Shown here one piece after another: positions 8,363 through 17,099 of a DNA stretch of 35,214 nt. The DNA comes from Armatimonadota bacterium (lineage in GTDB: Bacteria > Armatimonadota > Zipacnadia > Zipacnadales > VGFC01), in contig VGFC01000025.1 in assembly GCA_016869045.1 (NCBI GenBank), positions 1 to 35,214 of the forward strand. The letters are read 5' to 3'. The notes beneath the pieces are model-generated. The model was not told where the DNA came from. It did no database searches and saw nothing but the letters and a program-made list of their open reading frames with translations. Numbering within the stretch: the first letter of the stretch is position 1; each line of letters starts with the position of its first letter. Made by a program: the position numbers and the translations under genes.

Positions 8363-9874
8363 ATGCCTAAGTCCAGCACCAGACTGTGGGGTGGTCGGTT
8401 CGCGGCGGAGCCCGCGGCGGTCTTCCTCGACTACTCGCAGAGCATCGACACGGATGTGCAGATGGCGGCCGAGGACATCTGGGGCAGCCAGGCGCACGTG
8501 CTGATGCTCGGCAAGCAGGGCATTCTCGCGGACGCCGAGGTGCGCGAGATTCTGCGCTGCCTGGAGGAGGCCCGCAAGCACGTCGAGTCGGGCACGCTGG
8601 AACTCGACCCGGCCGATGAAGACATCCACATGAACCTGGAGAAGTTCGTGATCCGCGGCGCGGGCGCGGAATCCGGCGGCAAGCTGCACACCGCGCGCAG
8701 CCGCAACGACCAGGTGGTCACGGACTCCCGCCTGCACTTGCGGAACCGGTTGCTCGACGCGCTGGAGGCGCTTTCGGACCTGCAGCAGGCGCTGCTGGAG
8801 CGCGCCGAGGGCCAGGAACGCACGGTGATGCCCGGCTACACGCACACGCAGCACGCGCAGCCGATCAGCGTGGCGTTCTGGCTGACCGGCCACGCCGCGG
8901 CGCTCAATCGCGATCAGGCGCGGCTGCTGGCGGTGTTCGACCGCGCAGACGCGTGCCCGCTCGGCTCGTGTGCGCTCGCCGGCACCTCCTTCCCAACGGA
9001 CCGACGGCTGACGGCGCGCCTGCTCGGCTTCGCGCGGGTCGAGGAGCACGCCCTGGACGCCGTCGGCTCGCGCGACATCTACCTGGAGGCGCTCTCCGCA
9101 CTCGCGATCCTGCACGCGCACCTCTCGCGCATGTGCGAGGAGTTCGTGCTCTTCTCCACCTACGAGTTCGGCATGGTCGAGCTGTCCGATGCGCTGACCT
9201 CCGGCAGCTCCATCATGCCGCAGAAGAAGAACCCGTGCCTGGCCGAGCTGGCGCGCTCGCGGACCGGGCAAATGTACGGCTGCCTGATCCAGGCGCTGAC
9301 GATGATGAAGGCGCTCATCAGCGGCTACAACCGCGACATCCAGGAAGACAAGCCGCCGCTGTGGGAGGCGCTCGACCTCGCGCAGCAGACCCTCGGCGCA
9401 GTCGCGGCGATGGTGCGGACGATGGAGCTGCGCACCGAGCGCATGGCGGAACTCGCCGGCGCCAACTTCGCGACCGCCACCGAGCTGGCCAACTGGCTGG
9501 TCAGCGAACGCGGCCTACCCTTCCGCAAGTGCCACGAGATCGTCGGCAGCCTCGTCAAGCGGCTCATCGACGAGAAGCGCCCCCTCGGCGACGCGCAGCG
9601 AGTGGCGGAGGTGCTGGGCGAACTCGGCGTCGAGGCGCAGGCGTCTGAGCTCGGCTTCCTCGATCCGCTGAGGTGTCTCGAACGCCAGCGCAGTCTCGGC
9701 AGCACCGGCCCGCGCGAGACGGAGCGCATGTACGGAGCCCTCGCCAGGCAGCTCGCCACGCACCGAAAGGCCGCGGCTCAACGCCGGGAGCGGATCACTG
9801 AGGCCCGTGCGCAAACGGCCGCGGCAGTGCAGCGCGTGCTGCGCGGCGGAGCGCTCGCCAAGCTGGACCTGTAG
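8363..9874 (+). CDS. argH: Argininosuccinate lyase
   Basis: 503 aa; LWGGRF, GGKLHTARSRNDQVVTDSRL, GYTHTQHAQPIS, GSSIMPQKKNP. Confidence 0.98.
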   Translation: MPKSSTRLWGGRFAAEPAAVFLDYSQSIDTDVQMAAEDIWGSQAHVLMLGKQGILADAEVREILRCLEEARKHVESGTLELDPADEDIHMNLEKFVIRGAGAESGGKLHTARSRNDQVVTDSRLHLRNRLLDALEALSDLQQALLERAEGQERTVMPGYTHTQHAQPISVAFWLTGHAAALNRDQARLLAVFDRADACPLGSCALAGTSFPTDRRLTARLLGFARVEEHALDAVGSRDIYLEALSALAILHAHLSRMCEEFVLFSTYEFGMVELSDALTSGSSIMPQKKNPCLAELARSRTGQMYGCLIQALTMMKALISGYNRDIQEDKPPLWEALDLAQQTLGAVAAMVRTMELRTERMAELAGANFATATELANWLVSERGLPFRKCHEIVGSLVKRLIDEKRPLGDAQRVAEVLGELGVEAQASELGFLDPLRCLERQRSLGSTGPRETERMYGALARQLATHRKAAAQRRERITEARAQTAAAVQRVLRGGALAKLDL

Positions 9875-9894
9875 ACGCGCACTACGAGCGTCCA

Positions 9895-10710
9895 ATGCCC
9901 GACGATGCCAGCCGACCCTCAATCCGGGACGTGCGGGCGGAGCTTCAGGTCTCGAAGTGGCTGTCGCCGATCCACGTGCTGCTGACGTTCCGCGCCCCCA
10001 CCATCGCCGCCCACGCGCAGCCCGGCCAGTTCGTCCATCTGCGCGTGTCGGCGTTCGGCAACAGCCCCCTGCTCCGGCGGCCCTTCAGCATCGCCGGCGC
10101 CAACCTCGCCGACGGCACGATTCGGCTTCTCGTGCGCACGGTCGGCCGCGGCACGTTCATGCTCGGGGAGCTGTTCCCGGGCGGGGAGCTGCCAGCGCTC
10201 GGGCCTCTCGGGCGCCCCTTCCCGGAGATCGAGAAGGGCCGCGAGGTCGTGCTCGTCGCAGGAGGTGTCGGCGTGGCCCCGCTTCTGTTCTATGCGGCCA
10301 CGCGCGACCACGACACCAAGGTCGCGCTGTACGGAGCAGAGGCGGAACTCGCTCTAGTGCTCGCCGACGAACTCGCCGAGCACTGCGACCGGACGCAGCT
10401 CGCCACGGATGACGGTTCGGTCGGCCACCACGGCTTCGTGACCGATCTGCTGCCGGAGACGCTTGGCGGCCTGCGCGATCCCGTGGTCCTGGCCTGCGGC
10501 CCGCGCCCGATGATGGCGAAGACCGCCGCCGAGTGCCGGACCCGGGGCGTGCCCTGCTACGTGTCCTTCGAGGCGTGGCTCGGCTGCGGTGTCGGCGCGT
10601 GCCTGGGGTGTGTGATCCCCGCGGCCGGCGAGCCACGGGCCTATGTGCGCGTGTGCCGCGACGGCCCCGTGTTCGATGCCGACGAAGTCGGCTGGGACTT
10701 ACTCCGATGA
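9895..10710 (+). CDS. pyrK: Dihydroorotate dehydrogenase electron-transfer subunit
   Basis: FAD/NAD-binding features (LLRRPFSIAG, VAGGVGVAPLLFYA, ACGPRPMM) and C-terminal 2Fe-2S cysteines (EAWLGCGVGACLGCVI). Confidence 0.94.
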   Translation: MPDDASRPSIRDVRAELQVSKWLSPIHVLLTFRAPTIAAHAQPGQFVHLRVSAFGNSPLLRRPFSIAGANLADGTIRLLVRTVGRGTFMLGELFPGGELPALGPLGRPFPEIEKGREVVLVAGGVGVAPLLFYAATRDHDTKVALYGAEAELALVLADELAEHCDRTQLATDDGSVGHHGFVTDLLPETLGGLRDPVVLACGPRPMMAKTAAECRTRGVPCYVSFEAWLGCGVGACLGCVIPAAGEPRAYVRVCRDGPVFDADEVGWDLLR

Positions 10711-11642
10711 GCGAAGGGCCCGTCTTGCTGCCCGACCTGCGCACCGTGCTGGGACCGCTGGAGCTGCGGTCGCCCGTCATCACGGCCTCCGGCACGTGCG
10801 GTTACGGCTCGGAGTACGAGGGCCTGCTCGACTTCAGCCGCCTCGGCGCGGTGACGGTGAAGGGGCTCACGTTGCAGCCCCGCCTCGGCAACCCTCCGCC
10901 GCGCATCTGCGAGACCCCCGCGGGGATGCTCAACTCCATCGGCCTGGAGAACCCCGGCGTCGAGGCGTTCATCGCCGAGAAGCTGCCGTGGCTGATCGAC
11001 CAGGACGTGCCCGTCATCGCCAACATCAATGGCGGCACGGTCGAGGAGTACGTGCGGCTCGCCGAGCGCCTGACCGGGTGCCCCGGGATCGCCGCCCTCG
11101 AGGTGAACATCTCCTGTCCGAACGTCGATCACGGGGGCCTGGAGTTCGGCAAGGACCCGCGGCAGACCGCGCAGGTGGTCGGTGCGGTCAGGAGCGCGAC
11201 GACGCTCCCCTTGCTCGTGAAGCTCTCGCCGAACGTCACCAGCATCGTGGAGATCGCCCAGGCCGCGGTGGACGTCGGCGCCGACATCCTCTCGCTCATC
11301 AACACACTCGTCGGCATGTCCATCGACATCTTCTCCCACCGACCTCGGCTCGCGCGCGGGATCGGCGGCCTGTCGGGGCCGGCGATCAAGCCCGTCGCCG
11401 TGCGAATGGTGTGGGAGGTCCACCGGGCGCTGCCGGAGGTCCCGCTCATCGGCATGGGCGGGATCATGACCGGCGCGGATGCGGTTGAGTTCATGCTCGC
11501 CGGCGCGTCGGCGGTTGGCGTAGGTACCGCGAGCTTCGTGAACCCGAGCGCTGGTAACGACGTCCTCGATGGGATCATCGAGTACGCCCGACATCGCGGC
11601 ATCGAGCGCGTCGCGGAACTCGTGGGCAGCGTGATCCTATGA
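10707..11642 (+). CDS. pyrD: Dihydroorotate dehydrogenase catalytic subunit (class 1B-like)
   Basis: SPVITASGTCGYGSEY, EVNISCPNVDHGG, GLSGPAIKPVAVRMV, IGMGGIMTGADAVEFMLAGASAVGVGTA. ATG at 10707 overlaps the pyrK stop. Confidence 0.95.
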   Translation: MSEGPVLLPDLRTVLGPLELRSPVITASGTCGYGSEYEGLLDFSRLGAVTVKGLTLQPRLGNPPPRICETPAGMLNSIGLENPGVEAFIAEKLPWLIDQDVPVIANINGGTVEEYVRLAERLTGCPGIAALEVNISCPNVDHGGLEFGKDPRQTAQVVGAVRSATTLPLLVKLSPNVTSIVEIAQAAVDVGADILSLINTLVGMSIDIFSHRPRLARGIGGLSGPAIKPVAVRMVWEVHRALPEVPLIGMGGIMTGADAVEFMLAGASAVGVGTASFVNPSAGNDVLDGIIEYARHRGIERVAELVGSVIL

Positions 11643-13009
11643 TGGCCGAACCCCTTTCCCGCCGTCAGTTCCTGCGCACCGGAGGAGGACTCGCCGCCAT
11701 GCCGTTCGTCATCCCCGCCTCTGCTCTCGGCCTGGGCCGCACTACTGCGCCCGGTAGTCGCATTACCCTCGGCCTCATCGGCTGCGGGTCGCATGGCACG
11801 TATTGGAACCTCGACCAGCTGTTCCGCTACCCCGACGCGCAATGGGTGGCGGTCTGCGATGTGGACAGGGCGCGCCGCGAGATGGCGAAGGCGAAGGTCG
11901 AAGCCCACTACAGCCAGGCCCTCGGCAAGGAGTACAAGGGCTGCGCAGCGTATGCCGACTTCCGCGAGTTGATCGCGCGGGAGGACATCGACGCGGTCGC
12001 GAACTGCACGCCGGATCACTGGCACACGATCCCCGCCATCATGGCGGCGCGCGCCGGGAAGGACGTGGTCTGCGAGAAGCCGCTCACGCTCACCGTCGAG
12101 GAGGGTCGCGTGCTGTCAGACGTCGTCGCGCGGACGGGTCGCGTCTTCCAGACCGCCTCGGAGAACCGCTCCATCGACACGTACATCCGCCTGTGCGAAC
12201 TCGTGCGCAACGGACGCATCGGGAAGCTGCAGCACATCGACGTGACGCTGCCCTCCGGCAACGAGAGCCGGGGCGACAACTTCGATGACCGCGAAGGGCA
12301 GCCTGTCCCCGAGGGCTTCGACTACGACATGTGGCTCGGGCAGGCCCCGTGGGCGCCCTACTGCCCCGCGCGCTGCCACGGGAGCTTCCGCTGGAACCTG
12401 GACTACTCCGGGGGCCGCCTCACCGATTGGGGCGCGCACCTCATCGACCTCGCACAGTGGGGCAACGATACCGAGGCGAGCGGCCCCGTCGAGGTCGAGG
12501 GCACCGGCAAGTTCCCGCCGCGCGACGAGCTGTTCAACACGGCCTACGAGTTCAGCATCGACTACCGGTACGCGAACGGCGTCACGATGAACGTCTCTTC
12601 CAAGGAGCCGGGCATCCGCTTCACCGGCAGCGACGGCTGGATCGGCTTCACTGGCTGGCGCGCGCCGCTGGAGGCGAGCAGCGAGGAGATTCTGAACTCA
12701 CCGCTCGGCCCCGACGACGTGCAGCTCTACCACCCGAGTGAGATCGTCAAGCGGGAGGACGGCGGCAAGGGCGGGGAGTACCGCAACTTCCTGGACTGCA
12801 TCCAGTCCCGGCATCCCTGCTACGCACCCGCCGAGACCGGGCACCGCACGATCACCATCGCCCACATCGGCCACATCGCCATGCTCCTCGGCCGCAAGCT
12901 CAAGTGGGACCCGGCCACGGAGCGTTTCCTCAACGACCCCGCCTCCGACGCCATGCTCAGCCGTCCCCAACGGGAGCCGTGGACACTAAGGATGGCCCTG
13001 ACGGCGTGA
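11639..13009 (+). CDS. Gfo/Idh/MocA-family oxidoreductase with Tat signal
   Basis: SRRQFLRTGGGLAAMPFVIPASALG Tat leader; LGLIGCGSHGTYWN; VCEKPLTLTVEEGR. Overlaps the pyrD stop by 4 nt. Confidence 0.92.
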   Translation: MMAEPLSRRQFLRTGGGLAAMPFVIPASALGLGRTTAPGSRITLGLIGCGSHGTYWNLDQLFRYPDAQWVAVCDVDRARREMAKAKVEAHYSQALGKEYKGCAAYADFRELIAREDIDAVANCTPDHWHTIPAIMAARAGKDVVCEKPLTLTVEEGRVLSDVVARTGRVFQTASENRSIDTYIRLCELVRNGRIGKLQHIDVTLPSGNESRGDNFDDREGQPVPEGFDYDMWLGQAPWAPYCPARCHGSFRWNLDYSGGRLTDWGAHLIDLAQWGNDTEASGPVEVEGTGKFPPRDELFNTAYEFSIDYRYANGVTMNVSSKEPGIRFTGSDGWIGFTGWRAPLEASSEEILNSPLGPDDVQLYHPSEIVKREDGGKGGEYRNFLDCIQSRHPCYAPAETGHRTITIAHIGHIAMLLGRKLKWDPATERFLNDPASDAMLSRPQREPWTLRMALTA

Positions 13010-13013
13010 CAGC

Positions 13014-14372
13014 TCACGCGTACCCCTTCTCTGCCTCGACCTCCGCGATCGACTCTTCGATGATGTCCATGGCCTTGAGGGCGACGTCGTCGTCCATGAT
13101 GATCGGGGGGGACATGCGCAGGACGTTGCCGGCGGGAATCCACGCGAGACCCTTGGCGAAGGCCTTCTGGTAGACGAGGTGGCCCTCGGCGTCGGCGGGC
13201 TCCTTGGTCTCGCGGTCCCTCACCAGTTCGATTCCCAGCAGGCAGCCCTTGCCGCGCACGTCGCCGATTAGCGGGTGGCGCTCCATCATCTCCGCCATGC
13301 GCTTGAGGAGGAGGTCGCCGAGGTGCGCCGAGCGTTCGACGAGGCCCTCGTCGAGGATGACCTCGAGGCTCGCGACCGCGGCGGCGCAGGCCATCGGGTT
13401 GCCGCCGTAGCTCGTGGAGGCGCTGATCTTCTCGACCTGGTCCTTGTAGCGGTCCGACACGAGCATCGCCGTCACCGGGAAGCCGTTGCCCAGGCCCTTG
13501 CCGAGGGTCATCACGTCCGGCACGACGTCCCAGTGCTCGACGCAGAACATCCTCCCGGTCCGCGCCATGCAGGTGAGCACCTCATCCGCGAATAGCAGGA
13601 TGTCGCGCTCGGTGCAGAACTGCCGCAAGGCCTGCATGTAGCCGTCCGGCGGCACGGTGCTGCCGGCCCAGCCCTGGATCGGCTCGAGCACGATCGCCGC
13701 GACGCGGCCGGCGGTCTCCTCCTTGATGACCGTATCGATATAGCGGAGGCAGTGGAGGTCACACTCGGGGTGGGTCATCCTGAAGGCGCAACGGTAGCAG
13801 AAGGCTCTCGGGGCGAGGAAGAACCCCGGCGCGCGGAGACCCTGCGACGAATCGAGCCGCGCCAGGCCGACCGCACCCATCGTCTTGCCGTGGAAGTCCT
13901 TGTGGAAGGAGATGAACTCGAGATTCCCCGTCGCCGCGCGGCAGATGCGCAGGCCCGCCTCGACCGCCGCCGTGCCCGCGTCGTAGAGCTGGATGCCGCC
14001 GAGGTCTCCCGGCGCGACCTCGGCGAGCAGCTCCAGCAGGCGCGCCTTGATCGGCGTCGTGAAGTCATGGCAGTTCATCAGCTCGCCGGTGGCCTTCTGC
14101 ACCGCCTCCGTCACCTTCGGGTGGCAGTGGCCGAGCGACGTGACGTAGATGCCCGAGCTGAAGTCGATGTAGGTGTTGCCATCGACATCGGTCAGCGTGA
14201 CGCCGTGCCCCCTGTCGAAGGCCACCGGGAACAGGCGCACCTGCGACGAGTAGCCCTTCATGTGCTTCGAAGCGCGCTCGTGAAGCTCGCGAGACTGCGG
14301 CCCCGGCGGCGGCACAGCGATGTGCGGCACAGCGTCCACGTCAACCTTGGCCCAGTTGCGGTCGTACGGCAT
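13014..14372 (-). CDS. Class III (PLP-dependent) aminotransferase
   Basis: VDGNTYIDFSSGIYVTSLGHCHPKV, FADEVLTCMARTGRMF, TLGKGLGNGFPVTAMLVSD. Start set at MPYDRNW (14372). Confidence 0.92.
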   Translation of the reverse strand: MPYDRNWAKVDVDAVPHIAVPPPGPQSRELHERASKHMKGYSSQVRLFPVAFDRGHGVTLTDVDGNTYIDFSSGIYVTSLGHCHPKVTEAVQKATGELMNCHDFTTPIKARLLELLAEVAPGDLGGIQLYDAGTAAVEAGLRICRAATGNLEFISFHKDFHGKTMGAVGLARLDSSQGLRAPGFFLAPRAFCYRCAFRMTHPECDLHCLRYIDTVIKEETAGRVAAIVLEPIQGWAGSTVPPDGYMQALRQFCTERDILLFADEVLTCMARTGRMFCVEHWDVVPDVMTLGKGLGNGFPVTAMLVSDRYKDQVEKISASTSYGGNPMACAAAVASLEVILDEGLVERSAHLGDLLLKRMAEMMERHPLIGDVRGKGCLLGIELVRDRETKEPADAEGHLVYQKAFAKGLAWIPAGNVLRMSPPIIMDDDVALKAMDIIEESIAEVEAEKGYA

Positions 14373-14401
14373 GGGTCGATCCTCCGCGAGTGTCCTACCC
14401 C

Positions 14402-14432
14402 CCTTCCCCCCTTCCTTCAGAAGGGGGGAAGG
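14402..14432. repeat. Hairpin, possible intergenic attenuator or small palindrome
   Basis: ccttcccccctt (14402-14413) / aaggggggaagg (14421-14432), 7-nt loop, between the aldolase and aminotransferase genes. Confidence 0.65.
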
Positions 14433-14443
14433 CAAGGAAGGCG

Positions 14444-15256
14444 CTACTCGAGGTTGTAGTCCTTGGCGGCCTCCTCGGGGGAGGCGCCGTCCTTGACGAC
14501 GAGACGCAGGGCGCCCAGGAACGCGGCGGGGTCCTTGGCCTGGAAGACGTTCCGCCCGAACACGACGCCCCGCGCGCCGTCGGCGATGGCGTCGTGCGCG
14601 AGCTTCAGGGCATCGATCTCCTTCGGCAGCTTCTCCGCGCCTAGCGCGAACACTGGGATCGGGCAGGCGCTCGTGACCTCCTCAAACCGCGAACCCGTGT
14701 AGAACGTCTTGATGGCATCGGCGCCCAGCTCGGCGAGGATGCGGCAGGCGGCCGCCACGAGCGTGTGCAGCTCGTCGCGGCGCAGCTCATTCGGCGCTAT
14801 CGGGTAGAACTCGCCGATCAGCGGGATGCCCGCCTGGCGCTTCTCCGAGGCCAGCTGCGCGAACAGGGCGACATTGTCCCGGTCGCGAGCCTCGTCGCCC
14901 GTACGGAGCGTCAGCGAGGCCAGCGCGATGTCCGCGCCAAGACCCAGGGCCTCCGCCGGCGAGATGACGCGGGCCGACTGCGCCTGGCGGTAGCCCCACT
15001 GGTCACAGTAGACGGTGCTCCAGTTCAGCCGGACGATGGCCATCGGCGCGCCGCGGTAGTCGAAGGCGTGGCCGCAATGGCCTAACATGCCGGGCGAGAT
15101 CAGGATGCCGTCGGCCTGGCCGATCTCCTCGATGGCCTCCGGCAGGTTCACAATGCCGGGCGTCGGGCCGAAGAACTCCCCGTGATCCACGGCGACGATC
15201 ACGACGTTCCGGCCCTGACTGAACAGGCGGTTGAGACGGATGTAGTGCCCTTCCAC
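14444..15256 (-). CDS. DeoC/LacD-family class I aldolase
   Basis: VIVAVDHGEFFGPTPGIVN, GADAIKTFYTG (Schiff-base Lys region), GARGVVFGRNVFQAKDPAAFLGAL. Confidence 0.87.
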   Translation of the reverse strand: MEGHYIRLNRLFSQGRNVVIVAVDHGEFFGPTPGIVNLPEAIEEIGQADGILISPGMLGHCGHAFDYRGAPMAIVRLNWSTVYCDQWGYRQAQSARVISPAEALGLGADIALASLTLRTGDEARDRDNVALFAQLASEKRQAGIPLIGEFYPIAPNELRRDELHTLVAAACRILAELGADAIKTFYTGSRFEEVTSACPIPVFALGAEKLPKEIDALKLAHDAIADGARGVVFGRNVFQAKDPAAFLGALRLVVKDGASPEEAAKDYNLE

Positions 15257-15461
15257 GGTCTGCCTCCCACGCGGGTATGGGACTCGCGCGAGCTTCGTTG
15301 GTGGACCGCGAACAACCTCCCCTCCCTCCTTATGGGAGGAACCGCGCCCGTCGTGTGCGAACGATCACCGCGAGCCGGCCGCTCCCGCGCAACAATGCGC
15401 GCCTGCCGCGCGTCCAACCTCGGAGGGCGTTTTCGCTCACAGATCGGGAGGCACGTCGAAC

Positions 15462-16280
15462 ATGACACGTATCACGCGCTTTGCTCTGACGGGGCTCTTC
15501 GCGGTGGTGTGCCTCGGCATCGCGCCAGCCTGGGCGCAGGTTGCGGAGTCCCTGGACGAGGTCTCGGATGATGTCGAGCTGATCCGCCAACTCAACCAAT
15601 ACGGGCTCTCCCCGGACCAGCTGAAGGGGCTGTCGGCCATCGTGCACGACGTTGACGCCAGGCGGAAGGCGCTGGCCGACTACAAGCACAGCGAAGCGGC
15701 GTTGGGCCCCATGCGCGCACTGCGCGAGGCGCTCCTGAAGGGCGAGGCGGCCGATGCTGAGGAGGAGGCGGTCCAGGCGGTCTGGGACAAGCTCCAGGAG
15801 CTGGACTCCGCCGTTGAGGACGCGATGGCCGAGGCTGGCAAGAAGATCGCGGCCCTGCTCACCGACGACCAGTTAGCGGCGCTCAACCCGGCGGAGGACT
15901 TGGCGTACGAGCAGGCGGACGAGGTCTTCGCGAACCTGGAGACGGCCCGCGAGTTCAACGACGACACCTACAACGCCTGGCGCGACCGCACGGCGCGTGA
16001 GGCCGGCTTCCGCGCCGCCGGCGAGAGCGAGCAGAAGGGCAAGGAGATCCAGGCGAAGATCACGCAGTTCCTCGACAAGGTCCGTAAGCTGAAGGCGGAG
16101 GCCTTCCAGGAGCAGTCCGACGAGTTGTTCGACGAGCTGGCCACGATCCTCGCGGAGGCGAAGCCCAAGCCGATCCGCGAGATCGCCGAGGCGCGCGCCG
16201 CCGAGCAGTTGGAGTACCTCGCGCGTTCCGAGCGGACGGCAGCCGTCGTCGAGGCGCTGCTGAAGGCGCGGGGCGGGTAG
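15462..16280 (+). CDS. Secreted helical protein, LTxxQ-like motifs, unknown function
   Basis: Signal peptide MTRITRFALTGLFAVVCLGIAPAWA; GLSPDQLKGL and LLTDDQLAAL; highly charged and helical. Confidence 0.75.
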   Translation: MTRITRFALTGLFAVVCLGIAPAWAQVAESLDEVSDDVELIRQLNQYGLSPDQLKGLSAIVHDVDARRKALADYKHSEAALGPMRALREALLKGEAADAEEEAVQAVWDKLQELDSAVEDAMAEAGKKIAALLTDDQLAALNPAEDLAYEQADEVFANLETAREFNDDTYNAWRDRTAREAGFRAAGESEQKGKEIQAKITQFLDKVRKLKAEAFQEQSDELFDELATILAEAKPKPIREIAEARAAEQLEYLARSERTAAVVEALLKARGG

Positions 16281-16285
16281 AGCGC

Positions 16286-16353
16286 GGGGCAGACACATGG
16301 GTCTGCCCCTACATTCTGGGGCGTGTGTAGGGGCAGACCCACGTGTCTGCCCC
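16286..16353. repeat. Long inverted repeat, GGGGCAGACACATGGGTCTGCCCCTACA arms
   Basis: 28-nt arms 16286-16313 and 16326-16353 with one mismatch; lies between convergent genes. Confidence 0.93.
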
Positions 16354-16364
16354 GTCTGTCTTCC

Positions 16365-17099
16365 TCAGGCCTGCCCGAGAATCTGCCTCAACCGCAGCGC
16401 GTTCCGGGGGGCGTGGGCGAGGAAGTCGTTGTCGAAGTAGATGAACACGTCCCTCCCGCCGGCCGCCCATTCCAGGGCGCGCTGCGCCCACATCTGCAAC
16501 TCCTCCTCGGTGTACGGCGAGCCGTACAGCGCGCGGCTCCCGTGCAGCCGGCAGTACACGAACTCGGCCGTCAGTTCGAAGGCGACCGGGAACTCCGGCG
16601 TATCCGCGATCGTGAGCGCACAGCCGTGTTGCCTCAGCCGCTCGTACACCTCGTCGCAGAACCACGACGGGTGGCGGAACTCAAACGTGAATCGCAGCCA
16701 AGGTGGCAGCAGCTCGAGAAAGCCTCCCAGCCGCTCGGCATCGCAGCGGAAGGTCTCGGGGAACTGGAAGAGGATGGGACCGAGCTTCGTCTGCAGCAGC
16801 GTGATCCGGCGGACGATGTTGACCAGCGGCTCGGCGGCGTCCTTGAGCTTCAGCCGATGGGTGATGTACTTGTGCGCCTTCACGCTGAAGAGGAAGCCCG
16901 GCGGCGTCGCCTGCCATAGGCTTGCGAGCATCGACACCAGCGGCAGCCGGTAGAACGAGTGGTTGATCTCGACGCTGTCGAAGAGGGCGCAGTATGCGGG
17001 GAGCAACTGCGCCGGCTTCAGCGTGGGCGGGTAGAACGTCCCCATCCAGTGGGGGTACGTCCACCCCGACGTGCCGATGCGGATGCGGCCGGACTCCAT
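16365..17099 (-). CDS. DUF72 (YecE-like) protein
   Basis: RIGTSGWTYPHWMGTFYPPTLKPAQLLPAYCALFDSVEINHSFYRLP; TFEFRHPSWF. Confidence 0.92.
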   Translation of the reverse strand: MESGRIRIGTSGWTYPHWMGTFYPPTLKPAQLLPAYCALFDSVEINHSFYRLPLVSMLASLWQATPPGFLFSVKAHKYITHRLKLKDAAEPLVNIVRRITLLQTKLGPILFQFPETFRCDAERLGGFLELLPPWLRFTFEFRHPSWFCDEVYERLRQHGCALTIADTPEFPVAFELTAEFVYCRLHGSRALYGSPYTEEELQMWAQRALEWAAGGRDVFIYFDNDFLAHAPRNALRLRQILGQA

